A stretch of DNA of 64,000 nt from Candidatus Dadabacteria bacterium CSP1-2 (lineage in GTDB: Bacteria; Desulfobacterota_D; UBA1144; Nemesobacterales; CSP1-2). A program made the translations under genes and the position numbers. How positions within the stretch are numbered: position 1 is the stretch's first letter; each line of letters opens with the position of its first letter. Location of the stretch: contig LDXN01000003.1 of the NCBI GenBank assembly GCA_001443445.1, positions 1 to 64,000 on the forward strand, given 5' to 3'. Under the pieces are notes generated by a model. The model did no database searches, was not told the DNA's origin, and saw only the letters and a program-made list of their open reading frames with translations. Below, one piece after another: positions 10,296-19,819 of the stretch.

Positions 10296-10878
10296 TAAAG
10301 AGTTTTAATATCCCAAGCTTTGTCAGTGCACCGACAAGCTGAGCTAGGGGAAGTCCAACTACGTTTGTGTAAGAGCCGTATATTTCCTGAACCATAAATG
10401 CCCCAATGCCTTGCACTCCGTAAGCCCCTGCTTTATCCATTGGCTCTTTGGTGTTAATGTAACCTTCTATCTCCCACGGTGCAAGGATTTTAATCTTAAC
10501 CCTACTCTCTACAACTTCCTCATGCAAAATCTCCGCCTTTGGCTTCACAATTGAAAATCCTGTAATGACCTTATGTTCTCTTCCCGAAATTTTCTTCAAT
10601 GTAAATCTTGCCTCTTCTTCGTCCCTAGGCTTACCAAGTATCTCTCCATCTATCACAACAATAGTATCTGCTCCAATTACAACACAATCCGAGTTTTGAT
10701 CTCTAGCAACAGCTATCGCTTTTTCTCTTGAAGCTCTAAGTGCAAAATTGTGAGGTGTTTCATCTTCACGGGGAATTTCATCTAGAAGACTAGGTATAAC
10801 CGAAAATCTAATCCCTACTTTCTCAAGAAGCTCCCTTCTTCTAGGAGAAGATGAAGCCAGAACTATTTTGGGAGGCAT
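10246..10878 (-). CDS. maf: Maf family nucleotide pyrophosphatase
   Basis: IVLASSSPRRRELLEKVG, GADTIVVIDGEILGKPRD. Confidence 0.95.
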   Translation of the reverse strand: MPPKIVLASSSPRRRELLEKVGIRFSVIPSLLDEIPREDETPHNFALRASREKAIAVARDQNSDCVVIGADTIVVIDGEILGKPRDEEEARFTLKKISGREHKVITGFSIVKPKAEILHEEVVESRVKIKILAPWEIEGYINTKEPMDKAGAYGVQGIGAFMVQEIYGSYTNVVGLPLAQLVGALTKLGILKLFSEDEYSSKPKKGPREN

Positions 10879-10887
10879 ATTAATAAA

Positions 10888-12015
10888 TCAACCTCCTAGA
10901 TCTGACTTAATCATTAGAAGTGTCATTATATCACGTCTAGTTATTAGACCCACGAGCTTCTTCCCGTCAACCACGGGAAGCCTTCCAAGTTCATTTCTCA
11001 TAAGTAAACTAAGCGCGCTGGAAGCTTCATCCTCAGGGCTAATTACCTGGATTTCTGCTGCCCTAATCATTATGTCCCCTACCCTTTTTTCATGCCAGCT
11101 ATCCTTCGGAACATTTTTTACTTGACTTACTGAAACAATGCCTATTAACTCTCCTCCATCTCTTACTACAGGGAAGCTCACAAAGAGATGATGATAGAAA
11201 TAATTCTGAACAAGGTCATTAAGGGAGAGAAATTCAGGTACGGAAATAACATTCGAGGTCATAACATTTTTCACCTTAACTCCTGATAAAACATCCTTAA
11301 AGACAGTCATTTGGTAACCTGACTTTGCAGCTTGGTTTAGAAACATACCGATAAAAACAAACCAGATTCCCCCGATAAGATTTCCAAGGAAGAAGTTAAC
11401 CACACCTAGTAACATCAAGCCTATCCCAAATGCACTTCCTATCTGACACACTGTGTAGGTAGCTTTTTTAATGTCTTGCCATCTGTTCCAGAGGTAAGCT
11501 CTAAGTATCCTTCCTCCATCAAGAGGAAATCCAGGAATCATATTGAAGATAACAAGGGCTATGTTTATGAAGGCAAGATACTCGAATATTGCAAGGAACC
11601 CCTTATGAGTTGATGCGAAACCAGACTTTGATAAAATCCAGAAGATAACTCCAAGTATAAAACTACAAATAGGACCAGCAACAGCTATATTAAACTCCAT
11701 CTTAGCACTACGGGGCTCTTCAGAAATCTGGGCTGCACCACCAAAAATAAAAAGTGTGATTCTAGGAACCGCTATACCAGATTTTTGTGCAACATAAGAA
11801 TGGGATAGTTCATGAAGAAGAACGCAGACAAAAAGAAGGATCGCTGAAACAGCCCCCATAATCCAATAAGGAGTTACCCCTAGACCCGGATACTCATGTG
11901 GAAAATAACTAGAAGCCAAGCTCCACGCAACAAGGGCAAAAATTATTAACCATGAATAATCAACCCAGATTTCTATTCCAAAAATCTTAGTAAGTCTTAC
12001 TCCCTTTCCAATCAT
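10888..12015 (-). CDS. Site-2 protease family (M50) metalloprotease with C-terminal CBS pair
   Basis: LLHELSHSYVA (HExxH), FPLDGGRILRAYLW, C-terminal VKNVMTSNVISV and GDIMIRAAEIQVI repeats. Confidence 0.93.
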   Translation of the reverse strand: MIGKGVRLTKIFGIEIWVDYSWLIIFALVAWSLASSYFPHEYPGLGVTPYWIMGAVSAILLFVCVLLHELSHSYVAQKSGIAVPRITLFIFGGAAQISEEPRSAKMEFNIAVAGPICSFILGVIFWILSKSGFASTHKGFLAIFEYLAFINIALVIFNMIPGFPLDGGRILRAYLWNRWQDIKKATYTVCQIGSAFGIGLMLLGVVNFFLGNLIGGIWFVFIGMFLNQAAKSGYQMTVFKDVLSGVKVKNVMTSNVISVPEFLSLNDLVQNYFYHHLFVSFPVVRDGGELIGIVSVSQVKNVPKDSWHEKRVGDIMIRAAEIQVISPEDEASSALSLLMRNELGRLPVVDGKKLVGLITRRDIMTLLMIKSDLGG

Positions 12016-12104
12016 ATTCCTATACCCCGCATATACTGGTCTATAATAAAGTTGTTAAACTATAACATACAAAAACGTACTGCCATCATCATTAATGTTT
12101 CAAT

Positions 12105-12188
12105 GTAGGGGCAGACCCGTGTGTCTGCCCTAATATTATGGGTGAAGACAGTTGATCTAGGCCCACTGCTGGCATAGGTCCTCCCTAC
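12105..12188. repeat. Interspersed repeat family F, copy 2
   Basis: GTAGGGGCAGACCCGTGTGTCTGCCC...CCTCCCTAC. Confidence 0.75.
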
Positions 12189-12304
12189 AGTTGGTTTGAC
12201 GACTTGCAATTTTAGAATACTAGGGTTTTCTAACCCCACAAGGCGAGACAAGCCTGTCCTGGCGTGTCGAAGGAAATGTTTCGTCGTAATAATCAATACA
12301 ATAA

Positions 12305-12616
12305 ATGGGTAGCCTGCCAGTCTTGCTGGTAGGCATAACAGGCAACGAGCAAGACTCGTTGCCTACCCTAGGTAGGTTTGGATAAACACGCCCGATTTCT
12401 GATGGAAACCATTGTCATGATGTAGGAGTGCCATTTTGGCACGACTGAATCGCGGCTGGAAGCCGCTTCTACCTAATACTCGTTCTTCTGATGGAAACCT
12501 TTAGGTTTCCGCTAAGAATTGTAGAGGAAGGATTAGGTTTTCCATTTAATTTAATCGGGTAGTCTGCCAGTCTTGCTGGCAGACAGTTAAATAGCACAGA
12601 CTAGTCTGTGCCTACA
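12305..12616. repeat. Repeat cluster: family H copies plus family E copy 2 (12422-12473)
   Basis: GGGTAGCCTGCCAGTCTTGCTGGTAGGC (12305 on) and GGGTAGTCTGCCAGTCTTGCTGGCAGAC (12558 on). Confidence 0.75.
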
Positions 12617-12814
12617 ATTAGTTTAAATATACAATTCGACACAATAAGTCACAAAAAGATTGTAGGCACGAACTTGTTCGTGATATGTCCTCGTTCGGAG
12701 GCATGGAATAAGACATTAAGGAAACCCGAGCAAGTGACTATAACATAGTCTGCAAACAGGCAAATCTTTCAAACTCTCCAATTTGCAAATACCAGGTAAA
12801 CTAAATAAAATTTT

Positions 12815-13789
12815 TTGCAGCAAATAATGAAGAATGGAGAAGGGATATTTTTGAAAGAGCTTTACCTTAAAGGAAGAGACTTACTGAAAAAATCAGGTTT
12901 GGAGAACCCAGAGCTTGAGGCGGCGTTATTACTTTCTAAGGTTCTTAGAATAAATACAACTTACATTTACGCCCATCCTAAAAATTGGGTCCAATCTGAT
13001 AAGATTAAAGAGTTCGAATTACTGCTGGAAAGAAGAATAAAAAGGGAACCTATCGCTTACATTCTTGGCGAAAAAGAGTTTTACTCAAGGTCATTTATTG
13101 TAACCCCAGATGTTCTCATACCAAGGCCAGAGACTGAAATTCTATTTGAAGAGGCTTTGAAGATAATTAATAACATTCCTTACCCTACAGTCCTTGATGT
13201 TGGTACAGGTAGCGGATGTATAGCTGTTACGATTGCTTGCGAAGCCGGAAATGCGCAAAACTTTGCAACTGATATTTCTTTCGAAGCGCTTATGGTTGCA
13301 AGAGCAAATTCAGAAAGACATAAAGTATCGAAAAGAATCTCGTACGTTTGTGCAGATTTTTTAAGCTGTTTTAATGAAAATTCCTTTGATATAATTCTTT
13401 CAAATCCACCTTACATACCTGAAGGTGAATTTTATAGTCTCGAATCTAATGTAAGAGATTTTGAACCTAAAATATCACTTATTGGAGGTGGCTCGATCCT
13501 TCGGCAGGGCTCAGGACAGGCCCTTCGACTCCACCCTTCTACCGTTCGGTCTGAGCTTGTCGAAGACTCGCGGCCCACCACAGGCGAAGAAGGATTAAAC
13601 TGTATAAGGAAGATCGTTCATGAAGCAGGAAAAGTTTTGAAAAATGGAGGATGGTGTATTATTGAAGTTGGAGCTAACCAATCCGAAAAGGTATCAGAAA
13701 TTTTCAAAGGGGTTGGATTTAAAGAAGTTTCTGCAGTAAAAGATTTGGCTGGAATAGAAAGGGTGGTTAAGGGAAAATGGAAAAGATAA
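12815..13789 (+). CDS. prmC: Peptide chain release factor N5-glutamine methyltransferase, with in-frame repeat insertion
   Basis: VLDVGTGSGCIAVTIA and ILSNPPYIPEGE; C-terminal LIGG...EEGLN interrupted by about 32 repeat-derived residues. Confidence 0.95.
   Translation: MQQIMKNGEGIFLKELYLKGRDLLKKSGLENPELEAALLLSKVLRINTTYIYAHPKNWVQSDKIKEFELLLERRIKREPIAYILGEKEFYSRSFIVTPDVLIPRPETEILFEEALKIINNIPYPTVLDVGTGSGCIAVTIACEAGNAQNFATDISFEALMVARANSERHKVSKRISYVCADFLSCFNENSFDIILSNPPYIPEGEFYSLESNVRDFEPKISLIGGGSILRQGSGQALRLHPSTVRSELVEDSRPTTGEEGLNCIRKIVHEAGKVLKNGGWCIIEVGANQSEKVSEIFKGVGFKEVSAVKDLAGIERVVKGKWKR
13488..13585 (+). repeat. Family A palindromic repeat inserted in frame in prmC
   Basis: GGTGGCTCGATCCTTCGGCAGGGCTCAGGACAGGCCCTTCGAC...GAGCTTGTCGAAGACTCGCGGCCCACCACAGG. 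Confidence 0.88.
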
Positions 13790-15033
13790 TAGTCGAAGGT
13801 GGAAAAAGATTAGAAGGTGAAGTCACTATAAGCGGTGCTAAAAACGCAGTGCTACCTCTTATGGCGTCCTGCATTCTTACGGAAGGCAGAAGTACATTTA
13901 CAAACGTCCCCGATCTAGATGATGTTAAGACAATGTCAAAGCTACTTAGAATCTTAGGTGCTGAGGTCGATTATGAAAAAGGGATCCTCTCAATTGACAC
14001 AACTCGTTTAAATAATTGGGTCGCTCCATATGAACTAGTTAAAACCATGCGAGCCTCTGTGCTTGTTCTCGGTCCGCTAATTGCAAGATCTGGTCGTGCT
14101 CGTGTATCACTTCCTGGAGGGTGTGCTATTGGAGAAAGGCCAATTGATCAACACCTCAAGGGTCTTGGGATCCTTGGTGCAGATATCAAAATCGAAGAGG
14201 GTTACATTGAAGCTGTTTCATTTAAACTAAATGGAAATGTAATACCATTTGATATTTCAACTGTAACAGGTACAGAAAATATTATGCTTGCCTCTGTACT
14301 CGCAAAGGGTGAAACTATGCTTCTTAACGCCGCATGCGAGCCAGAGGTCACAGAACTTGCATTGGTTCTAAAGAAAATGGGTGCGGAAATCGAGGGTGTT
14401 GGAACAGATATAATTACAATACGAGGCGTGTCCAAGCTTTCACCCGTTAATGGACACGAGGTTATGCCTGATAGAATCGAGGCTGGAACCTTTTTTATCG
14501 CCTCTGCCCTAACTCAAGGTGATATCCTAATAAAGAAATGCAGGTTTGAAAATTCAGGCGCCTTAATCGGTAAGCTACTTGAAGTTGGAGCTGAAGTATA
14601 TAAAGTAGACGGGGGTATAAAGGTTCGGGGAAGTGATAGAATTAAGAGTGTTGATATTACAACCCTTCCCTATCCTGGATTTCCAACGGATATGCAGGCG
14701 CAGATGATGACCCTTATGAGCGTTGCCGATGGCCTTAGCATTATCACTGAAACGATATTCCCTCAGAGATTCATGCATGCAGGCGAACTAAGAAGGATGG
14801 GTGCGGACATAAAACTTGTTGGAAACAGCGCCGTTGTAAGAGGAGTGCCTTACCTTAGCGGTGCACCAACTATGGCAGGGGATTTAAGGGCCAGTGCATC
14901 TTTGGTCTTAGCTGGGCTGCTAGCTCGCGGAAAAACACAAGTTTCAAGGGTTTATCACCTAGACCGTGGATACGATAGGCTTGATGAAAAACTCGAAGCC
15001 CTTGGTGCACGTATCTGGAGAGAAAAGGAATGA
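13777..15033 (+). CDS. murA: UDP-N-acetylglucosamine 1-carboxyvinyltransferase
   Basis: ISGAKNAVLPLMA, LPGGCAIGERPIDQHLKGL, PGFPTDMQAQMM. Confidence 0.97.
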   Translation: MEKIIVEGGKRLEGEVTISGAKNAVLPLMASCILTEGRSTFTNVPDLDDVKTMSKLLRILGAEVDYEKGILSIDTTRLNNWVAPYELVKTMRASVLVLGPLIARSGRARVSLPGGCAIGERPIDQHLKGLGILGADIKIEEGYIEAVSFKLNGNVIPFDISTVTGTENIMLASVLAKGETMLLNAACEPEVTELALVLKKMGAEIEGVGTDIITIRGVSKLSPVNGHEVMPDRIEAGTFFIASALTQGDILIKKCRFENSGALIGKLLEVGAEVYKVDGGIKVRGSDRIKSVDITTLPYPGFPTDMQAQMMTLMSVADGLSIITETIFPQRFMHAGELRRMGADIKLVGNSAVVRGVPYLSGAPTMAGDLRASASLVLAGLLARGKTQVSRVYHLDRGYDRLDEKLEALGARIWREKE

Positions 15034-15653
15034 TCACACTAGCCATCTCAAGAGGGAGAATTCTAAAAGAAGCAACGGTGCTTTTGAGAAAGGCTGGGTT
15101 TTCTCTAAATAGAATCTCAAATGGCTCTAGAAAGCTTATTTTTGAGTACCCAAAGGATGGACTTAGGATACTAATCATCCGTCCTACAGATGTGCCCCCT
15201 TATGTAGAATACGGGGCAGCAGATTGTGGTATTGTAGGAAAGGATACGCTTATAGAAGAAAAATACGATTTGTATGAACCCCTAGATTTAAGTATAGGAA
15301 AATGCAAACTCGTCGTTGCAGGCCCAAAAGGGTTTAATTTGTCATCTGCAAGAATCCTTAGGGTTGCAACAAAATATCCTAGAATCGCGCATGAGCACTT
15401 TGCAAAAAAGGGGGTAAGTGCCGAGATCGTAAAGCTCTACGGTTCAATTGAGCTTGCTCCCATAGTTGGGCTTTCAGATGTGATAGTGGACCTTAGTGCT
15501 ACTGGAGAAACCCTGAGAAAGAATAAACTCGTAGAGATCGAAACAATAGCTAATATTACAGCAAGACTAGTTGTAAATAGAGTTAGTATGAAGGTAAAAT
15601 CAAACGAGATAAAAGGTTTTATAGGAAGGCTTAAAGAGGTTCGCGAGATTTAG
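15030..15653 (+). CDS. hisG: ATP phosphoribosyltransferase, short form
   Basis: ITLAISRGRILKEA, ADCGIVGKDTL, GLSDVIVDLSATGETLRKN; 207 aa as in HisZ-dependent HisG. Confidence 0.95.
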   Translation: MITLAISRGRILKEATVLLRKAGFSLNRISNGSRKLIFEYPKDGLRILIIRPTDVPPYVEYGAADCGIVGKDTLIEEKYDLYEPLDLSIGKCKLVVAGPKGFNLSSARILRVATKYPRIAHEHFAKKGVSAEIVKLYGSIELAPIVGLSDVIVDLSATGETLRKNKLVEIETIANITARLVVNRVSMKVKSNEIKGFIGRLKEVREI

Positions 15654-15703
15654 AGGATAATTAAAGTAAGAGATTTTAACGCTTAATGCAATCAACCTTG
15701 AGT

Positions 15704-16897
15704 TCATTCTTCTCTTTCCTTCTTTTTTACAAGTGTTACTGATTTCTTCTCCTCTTTTTCACCAAACTTTTCTATGCTCTTTAGAACACCGTCACTCCAG
15801 CTCCCTTCTTCAACCTTTTTGGCGAGCTTTCTAACATCAAGTAATGAAACCTCATTCCACTTGCCTGATTCTCTTATGACCTTCTCAAGTTGAGTCCTTC
15901 TCTCATCATTTGAGTCAGGAAAACTAAGCTTTATTTCCCTCTTAATCTTCGCCATCTTAGCGCTTCCAAAAATCCTGTCCACCCCTTCCCTATCCGAATA
16001 TTCAAACAAAGCCTCCTTTGTTTCTTCTATTTGTGTCTCAATCTCTCTCCTTTCGCTCTGAAGCCTTTCCAGTCTATCTACAAGTTGAATACCTTTTTCT
16101 TGTAAAACCTCCTTTTCGGGGAGGCTTTCAATAACGAACAGGTGTTTCCATAGAGGACATATTGATTGATACGAACACCAGTTACATAGCGAGGATTCCC
16201 TAGGGGGAAACTCAGTAGCTGACTCTATTTCATTGATGAGTGTAATTTTATCAAATCTTAATTTTTCTAAATCTCTCTCAGTTCTCGACGAGGAAATTTC
16301 CTTATCGAATACTAAATAGTGCCAGATGTATTTAATGGAATGTACATCCCTCCACATATCTCTTACGCCTATCTGATATAGCGCAAGTTGCTTATCCTCA
16401 TCCTTGTCTTTTTGTGTAGGAAGGTTTCCACTTGTTTTATAATCGTGAATCTCATAAGTACCGTCAGGGGCAATAGCAAGGCGGTCTATAAAACCGCGAA
16501 TCTTATGCCTTCCTTCGTTATCTAAGGCAAATGAAACCCTCTTTTCTACATGGATCGTCCTTGATTGATTGAATGGATAATAACTCTTATAGTAATCCTC
16601 TATACATTTTTCACCAAGCGTCCTATAGTCGTCTTTAGTAAGATCCCTTTTGACAAATTTTATATTATCATCCCATTCCCTTGCCCATCTCTTGTGGTAG
16701 TATTCAAGAATCTTTTCAAGTGGGATTAACTTAGCGGAGATTACATTCTTGTAGAGCCTTTCAAGCACCTTATGAACGCATGAGCCCATAAACTGCTCTA
16801 TTGTTTTTGTCTCTGGAATCTTATCAATGTATTTTAGCCTAAACCTGTAAGGACACTGCTTATAGGTAGCTAGTCTTGTATATGAATATAACCCCAA
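15704..16897 (-). CDS. PD-(D/E)XK (RecB/Cas4-like) nuclease family protein
   Basis: YSYTRLATYKQCPYRFRLKYIDKIPE, GFIDRLAIAPDGTYEIHDYKTSG, CNWCSYQSICP. Confidence 0.88.
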   Translation of the reverse strand: MGLYSYTRLATYKQCPYRFRLKYIDKIPETKTIEQFMGSCVHKVLERLYKNVISAKLIPLEKILEYYHKRWAREWDDNIKFVKRDLTKDDYRTLGEKCIEDYYKSYYPFNQSRTIHVEKRVSFALDNEGRHKIRGFIDRLAIAPDGTYEIHDYKTSGNLPTQKDKDEDKQLALYQIGVRDMWRDVHSIKYIWHYLVFDKEISSSRTERDLEKLRFDKITLINEIESATEFPPRESSLCNWCSYQSICPLWKHLFVIESLPEKEVLQEKGIQLVDRLERLQSERREIETQIEETKEALFEYSDREGVDRIFGSAKMAKIKREIKLSFPDSNDERRTQLEKVIRESGKWNEVSLLDVRKLAKKVEEGSWSDGVLKSIEKFGEKEEKKSVTLVKKKEREE

Positions 16898-17079
16898 AAC
16901 TCCATGCCTCGCTAAATCAGATTTAGATCGAGTAAGAATATAAAATAGAATTTAAATTTATGGAAGGGTAGTTCAGTAATGTTTGTTGTTTCCAAATTGT
17001 TTGGGATATACTGCCAACATGATGTACTTTAAGCCAATGTGAAATTAAACGAGATCTGAGCTTATAAGATGAGGTTAGG

Positions 17080-18762
17080 ATGGATACCGTAGAATTAGAT
17101 CGAGCGGTTCAGATTTTACAAGATAATAAAGAGCGTTGGGTGAAGCTATCAGTAAGTCAGAAATGTGAACTGATAGAGCAACTGATAAATGGCGTGCTGG
17201 CTGTAGCAGATCGTCAGATCATTAGGGCACTTGAAGCTAAAGGCATTCAACCTCATCACCCTGAAAGCGCTGAAGAATGGCTTGCAGGTCCATTTATAAT
17301 CTTGCGCAACCTTCGATTGCTCCGCCAAACCCTAGAACAGATTGCGCATCATGGAGTCCCCAAGATTAACCCTGATAGAATCCACATTCGGTCCAATAGC
17401 CAAGTTGTGGTTGATGTTTTCCCGGATTCCCTCTTTGATAAGATTCTCTATCCGGGATTTCGTGCTGAGGTCTGGATGCGGCCTGAAGTACACCCTCATG
17501 AGCTTCGTCAAGCAATGGCTTCCTTCTACCGCCAATCTCAACCCCAAGGGAAGGTAACTCTTATCCTAGGTGCAGGCAACGTCTCTAGCATCGGCCCTCT
17601 CGATGTAGTCTACAAACTATTTGTGGAAGGACATGTCTGCCTCTTGAAGCTTAATCCTGTAAACGACTATCTCGGCCCATTCATCGAGGAAGCATTCGCT
17701 CATCTTATTCAAGAAGGTTATCTAAGATTAGCCTATGGTGGTGCTAATGTCGGCTCTTATCTTTGTGAGCATCCTGGGATTGATGAGATCCATATAACTG
17801 GCAGCGCTCAAACCCATGATGCCATCGTTTTTGGTTCGGGGGATGAAGGCGCTGATCGTAAACGCAATAACATGCCCCGCTTGAAGAAACGTATCACAAG
17901 CGAGCTTGGAAATGTTAGCCCTGTCATAATTGTTCCGGGGAAATGGAGTGAGAAAGATTTAAAGTTCCAAGCCGAAAATATAGCAACTCAATTAGCCAAT
18001 AATGCTGGCTTCAATTGCAATGCTGCTAAGGTTTTAGTTACTGAAGCTAGCTGGTCTAAACGTGAAGCTTTTCTTGATACATTGCGAGAAACTCTCCGTC
18101 AAATTCATCCTCGGCGTGCCTACTACACAGGTTCCTTCAACCGTTACTCACGATTTGTCGAAGCCCATCCCGAAGCTGAAGTCTTTGGACCACAAAGCGA
18201 GGATATAATTCCCTGGACACTTATCCCCAACGTTGATCCTGAACGACAGTCTGATATCTGCTTTACGCAAGAGGCCTTTTGCGGAATTATTGCTGAAACC
18301 CCTTTACCTGCATCGGACGCCGCTGACTTCCTTCATAAGGCAGTTGAATTCTGCAATAACACACTCTGGGGAACCCTTAATGCCTGCATCATTGTTCACC
18401 CACAAACCGAAGCTCAATTAGGAAGCTTACTAGATCAAGCTATCTCAGATCTTCGCTACGGTAGCGTAGGTATCAACCACTGGCCCGCCCTCAGTTACGC
18501 CCTTGGCTCTACTACCTGGGGTGCATACCCGGGTCATACATTGAATGACATCCAAAGCGGCATTGGCGTTGTCCACAATACGTTTATGTTCGATAAACCT
18601 CAAAAAAGCGTTATATATGGGCCATTTCGAATCTGGCCTAAGCCCCCTTGGTTTGTTACCCACAAAACAGCGAATAAGCTTGCGCCAATTATTACCCAAT
18701 TCGAGGCCTGCCCCAAATGGTCACTACTGCCCTTTATTATATGGTACGCACTCCAAGGATAA
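17080..18762 (+). CDS. Aldehyde dehydrogenase superfamily protein
   Basis: HITGSAQTHDAIVFG, ITSELGNVSPVIIVPG, NNAGFNCNAAKVLV (catalytic Cys region). Confidence 0.85.
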   Translation: MDTVELDRAVQILQDNKERWVKLSVSQKCELIEQLINGVLAVADRQIIRALEAKGIQPHHPESAEEWLAGPFIILRNLRLLRQTLEQIAHHGVPKINPDRIHIRSNSQVVVDVFPDSLFDKILYPGFRAEVWMRPEVHPHELRQAMASFYRQSQPQGKVTLILGAGNVSSIGPLDVVYKLFVEGHVCLLKLNPVNDYLGPFIEEAFAHLIQEGYLRLAYGGANVGSYLCEHPGIDEIHITGSAQTHDAIVFGSGDEGADRKRNNMPRLKKRITSELGNVSPVIIVPGKWSEKDLKFQAENIATQLANNAGFNCNAAKVLVTEASWSKREAFLDTLRETLRQIHPRRAYYTGSFNRYSRFVEAHPEAEVFGPQSEDIIPWTLIPNVDPERQSDICFTQEAFCGIIAETPLPASDAADFLHKAVEFCNNTLWGTLNACIIVHPQTEAQLGSLLDQAISDLRYGSVGINHWPALSYALGSTTWGAYPGHTLNDIQSGIGVVHNTFMFDKPQKSVIYGPFRIWPKPPWFVTHKTANKLAPIITQFEACPKWSLLPFIIWYALQG

Positions 18763-18771
18763 ATAACCCCT

Positions 18772-19527
18772 ATGGAACTCTCAATACCTATTGTAATTAC
18801 TATATGTGTGCTCTTTTTCGTAGTTGCATCGCTCTATTCATCTGTGGGGCACGGGGGCGCATCGGGTTATTTAGCTGTCTTATCTTTTTTCTCCTTCGCT
18901 CCGATGCAAATGTCTAGTGCAGCCCTCATCTTAAACCTTCTTGTTGCAGGAATTGGGTTTTTCTCCTTCTATAGAGCAGGACATTTCAATGACCGAATTA
19001 CTTGGCCTTTCCTCATAACATCAGTGCCTGCAGCGTTCATAGGTGGTATGATACTAGTTACAGAACGAATTTACTCATTACTTCTAGCCCTGGTTCTTAT
19101 TTTTGCTGCATTTCGCCTAATCTCGGAAATCCGATCTAAACCAGAAGATTCTGTTTCTAAATTTCCAAGTCTCCTTGTTGCACTTCCTGTCGGCGCAGGA
19201 ATTGGATTGATCTCAGGAATCGTTGGTGTAGGCGGTGGTATTTTTTTAAGCCCGCTCATTTTGTTTATGAAGTGGGCATACCCCAAACAAACATCAGCCA
19301 CATCTGCCTGCTTTATTCTGGTCAACTCTCTAGCTGGCCTTTTAGGCCGTTTTACAGGTGGCAGTTTGGAAATAGGTATGTTGGCTCCGTTTGTGTTCAC
19401 AGCCTTTTTAGGTGGGTTGGTAGGTTCGTATATGGGTGCAAATCTACTTTCAGGCTCTATACTTAGACGGATTCTGGGAGTTATTCTTCTGATTGCGTCT
19501 TATAAATTACTGAAGCTTTCGTTATAA
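18772..19527 (+). CDS. TauE/SafE family sulfite exporter-like permease
   Basis: SVGHGGASGYLAVLSF, GIVGVGGGIFLSPLILFMKWA; multispan. Confidence 0.92.
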   Translation: MELSIPIVITICVLFFVVASLYSSVGHGGASGYLAVLSFFSFAPMQMSSAALILNLLVAGIGFFSFYRAGHFNDRITWPFLITSVPAAFIGGMILVTERIYSLLLALVLIFAAFRLISEIRSKPEDSVSKFPSLLVALPVGAGIGLISGIVGVGGGIFLSPLILFMKWAYPKQTSATSACFILVNSLAGLLGRFTGGSLEIGMLAPFVFTAFLGGLVGSYMGANLLSGSILRRILGVILLIASYKLLKLSL

Positions 19528-19819
19528 GTTTAGTGAGGAAAACATAACCAAACTTTTCACATGGTTGCAAATTAAAAGAGAAAGGTGGTTAAATTCTGGG
19601 AAAGCAAATGAAATCTGGCTTTACAGATTTGCTAAACCAATTATTCCTAATTTCTTAAACTCCCTACCATAAAAATGTTATCCTATTTTTAGAAGTTCAT
19701 AGTGATTAATTAACCTAATCTTCACACTCTACAGATGCGATGATGTTCACACTTGTATTTATTAAACATGGTATTATTTCTAAAACGAAAAGTTAGATAC
19801 TCAAGAGGAGGTACGTAAT

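Noticed and set aside
12060-12296. 78-aa ORF on the minus strand
   Set aside because: Composed mostly of family F and A-like repeat sequence; no recognisable protein features.
12305-12760. Possible CRISPR array from clustered repeats
   Set aside because: Repeats are few, of mixed families and irregularly spaced, and there are no cas genes. The PD-(D/E)XK protein at 15704-16897 alone is not evidence for CRISPR.
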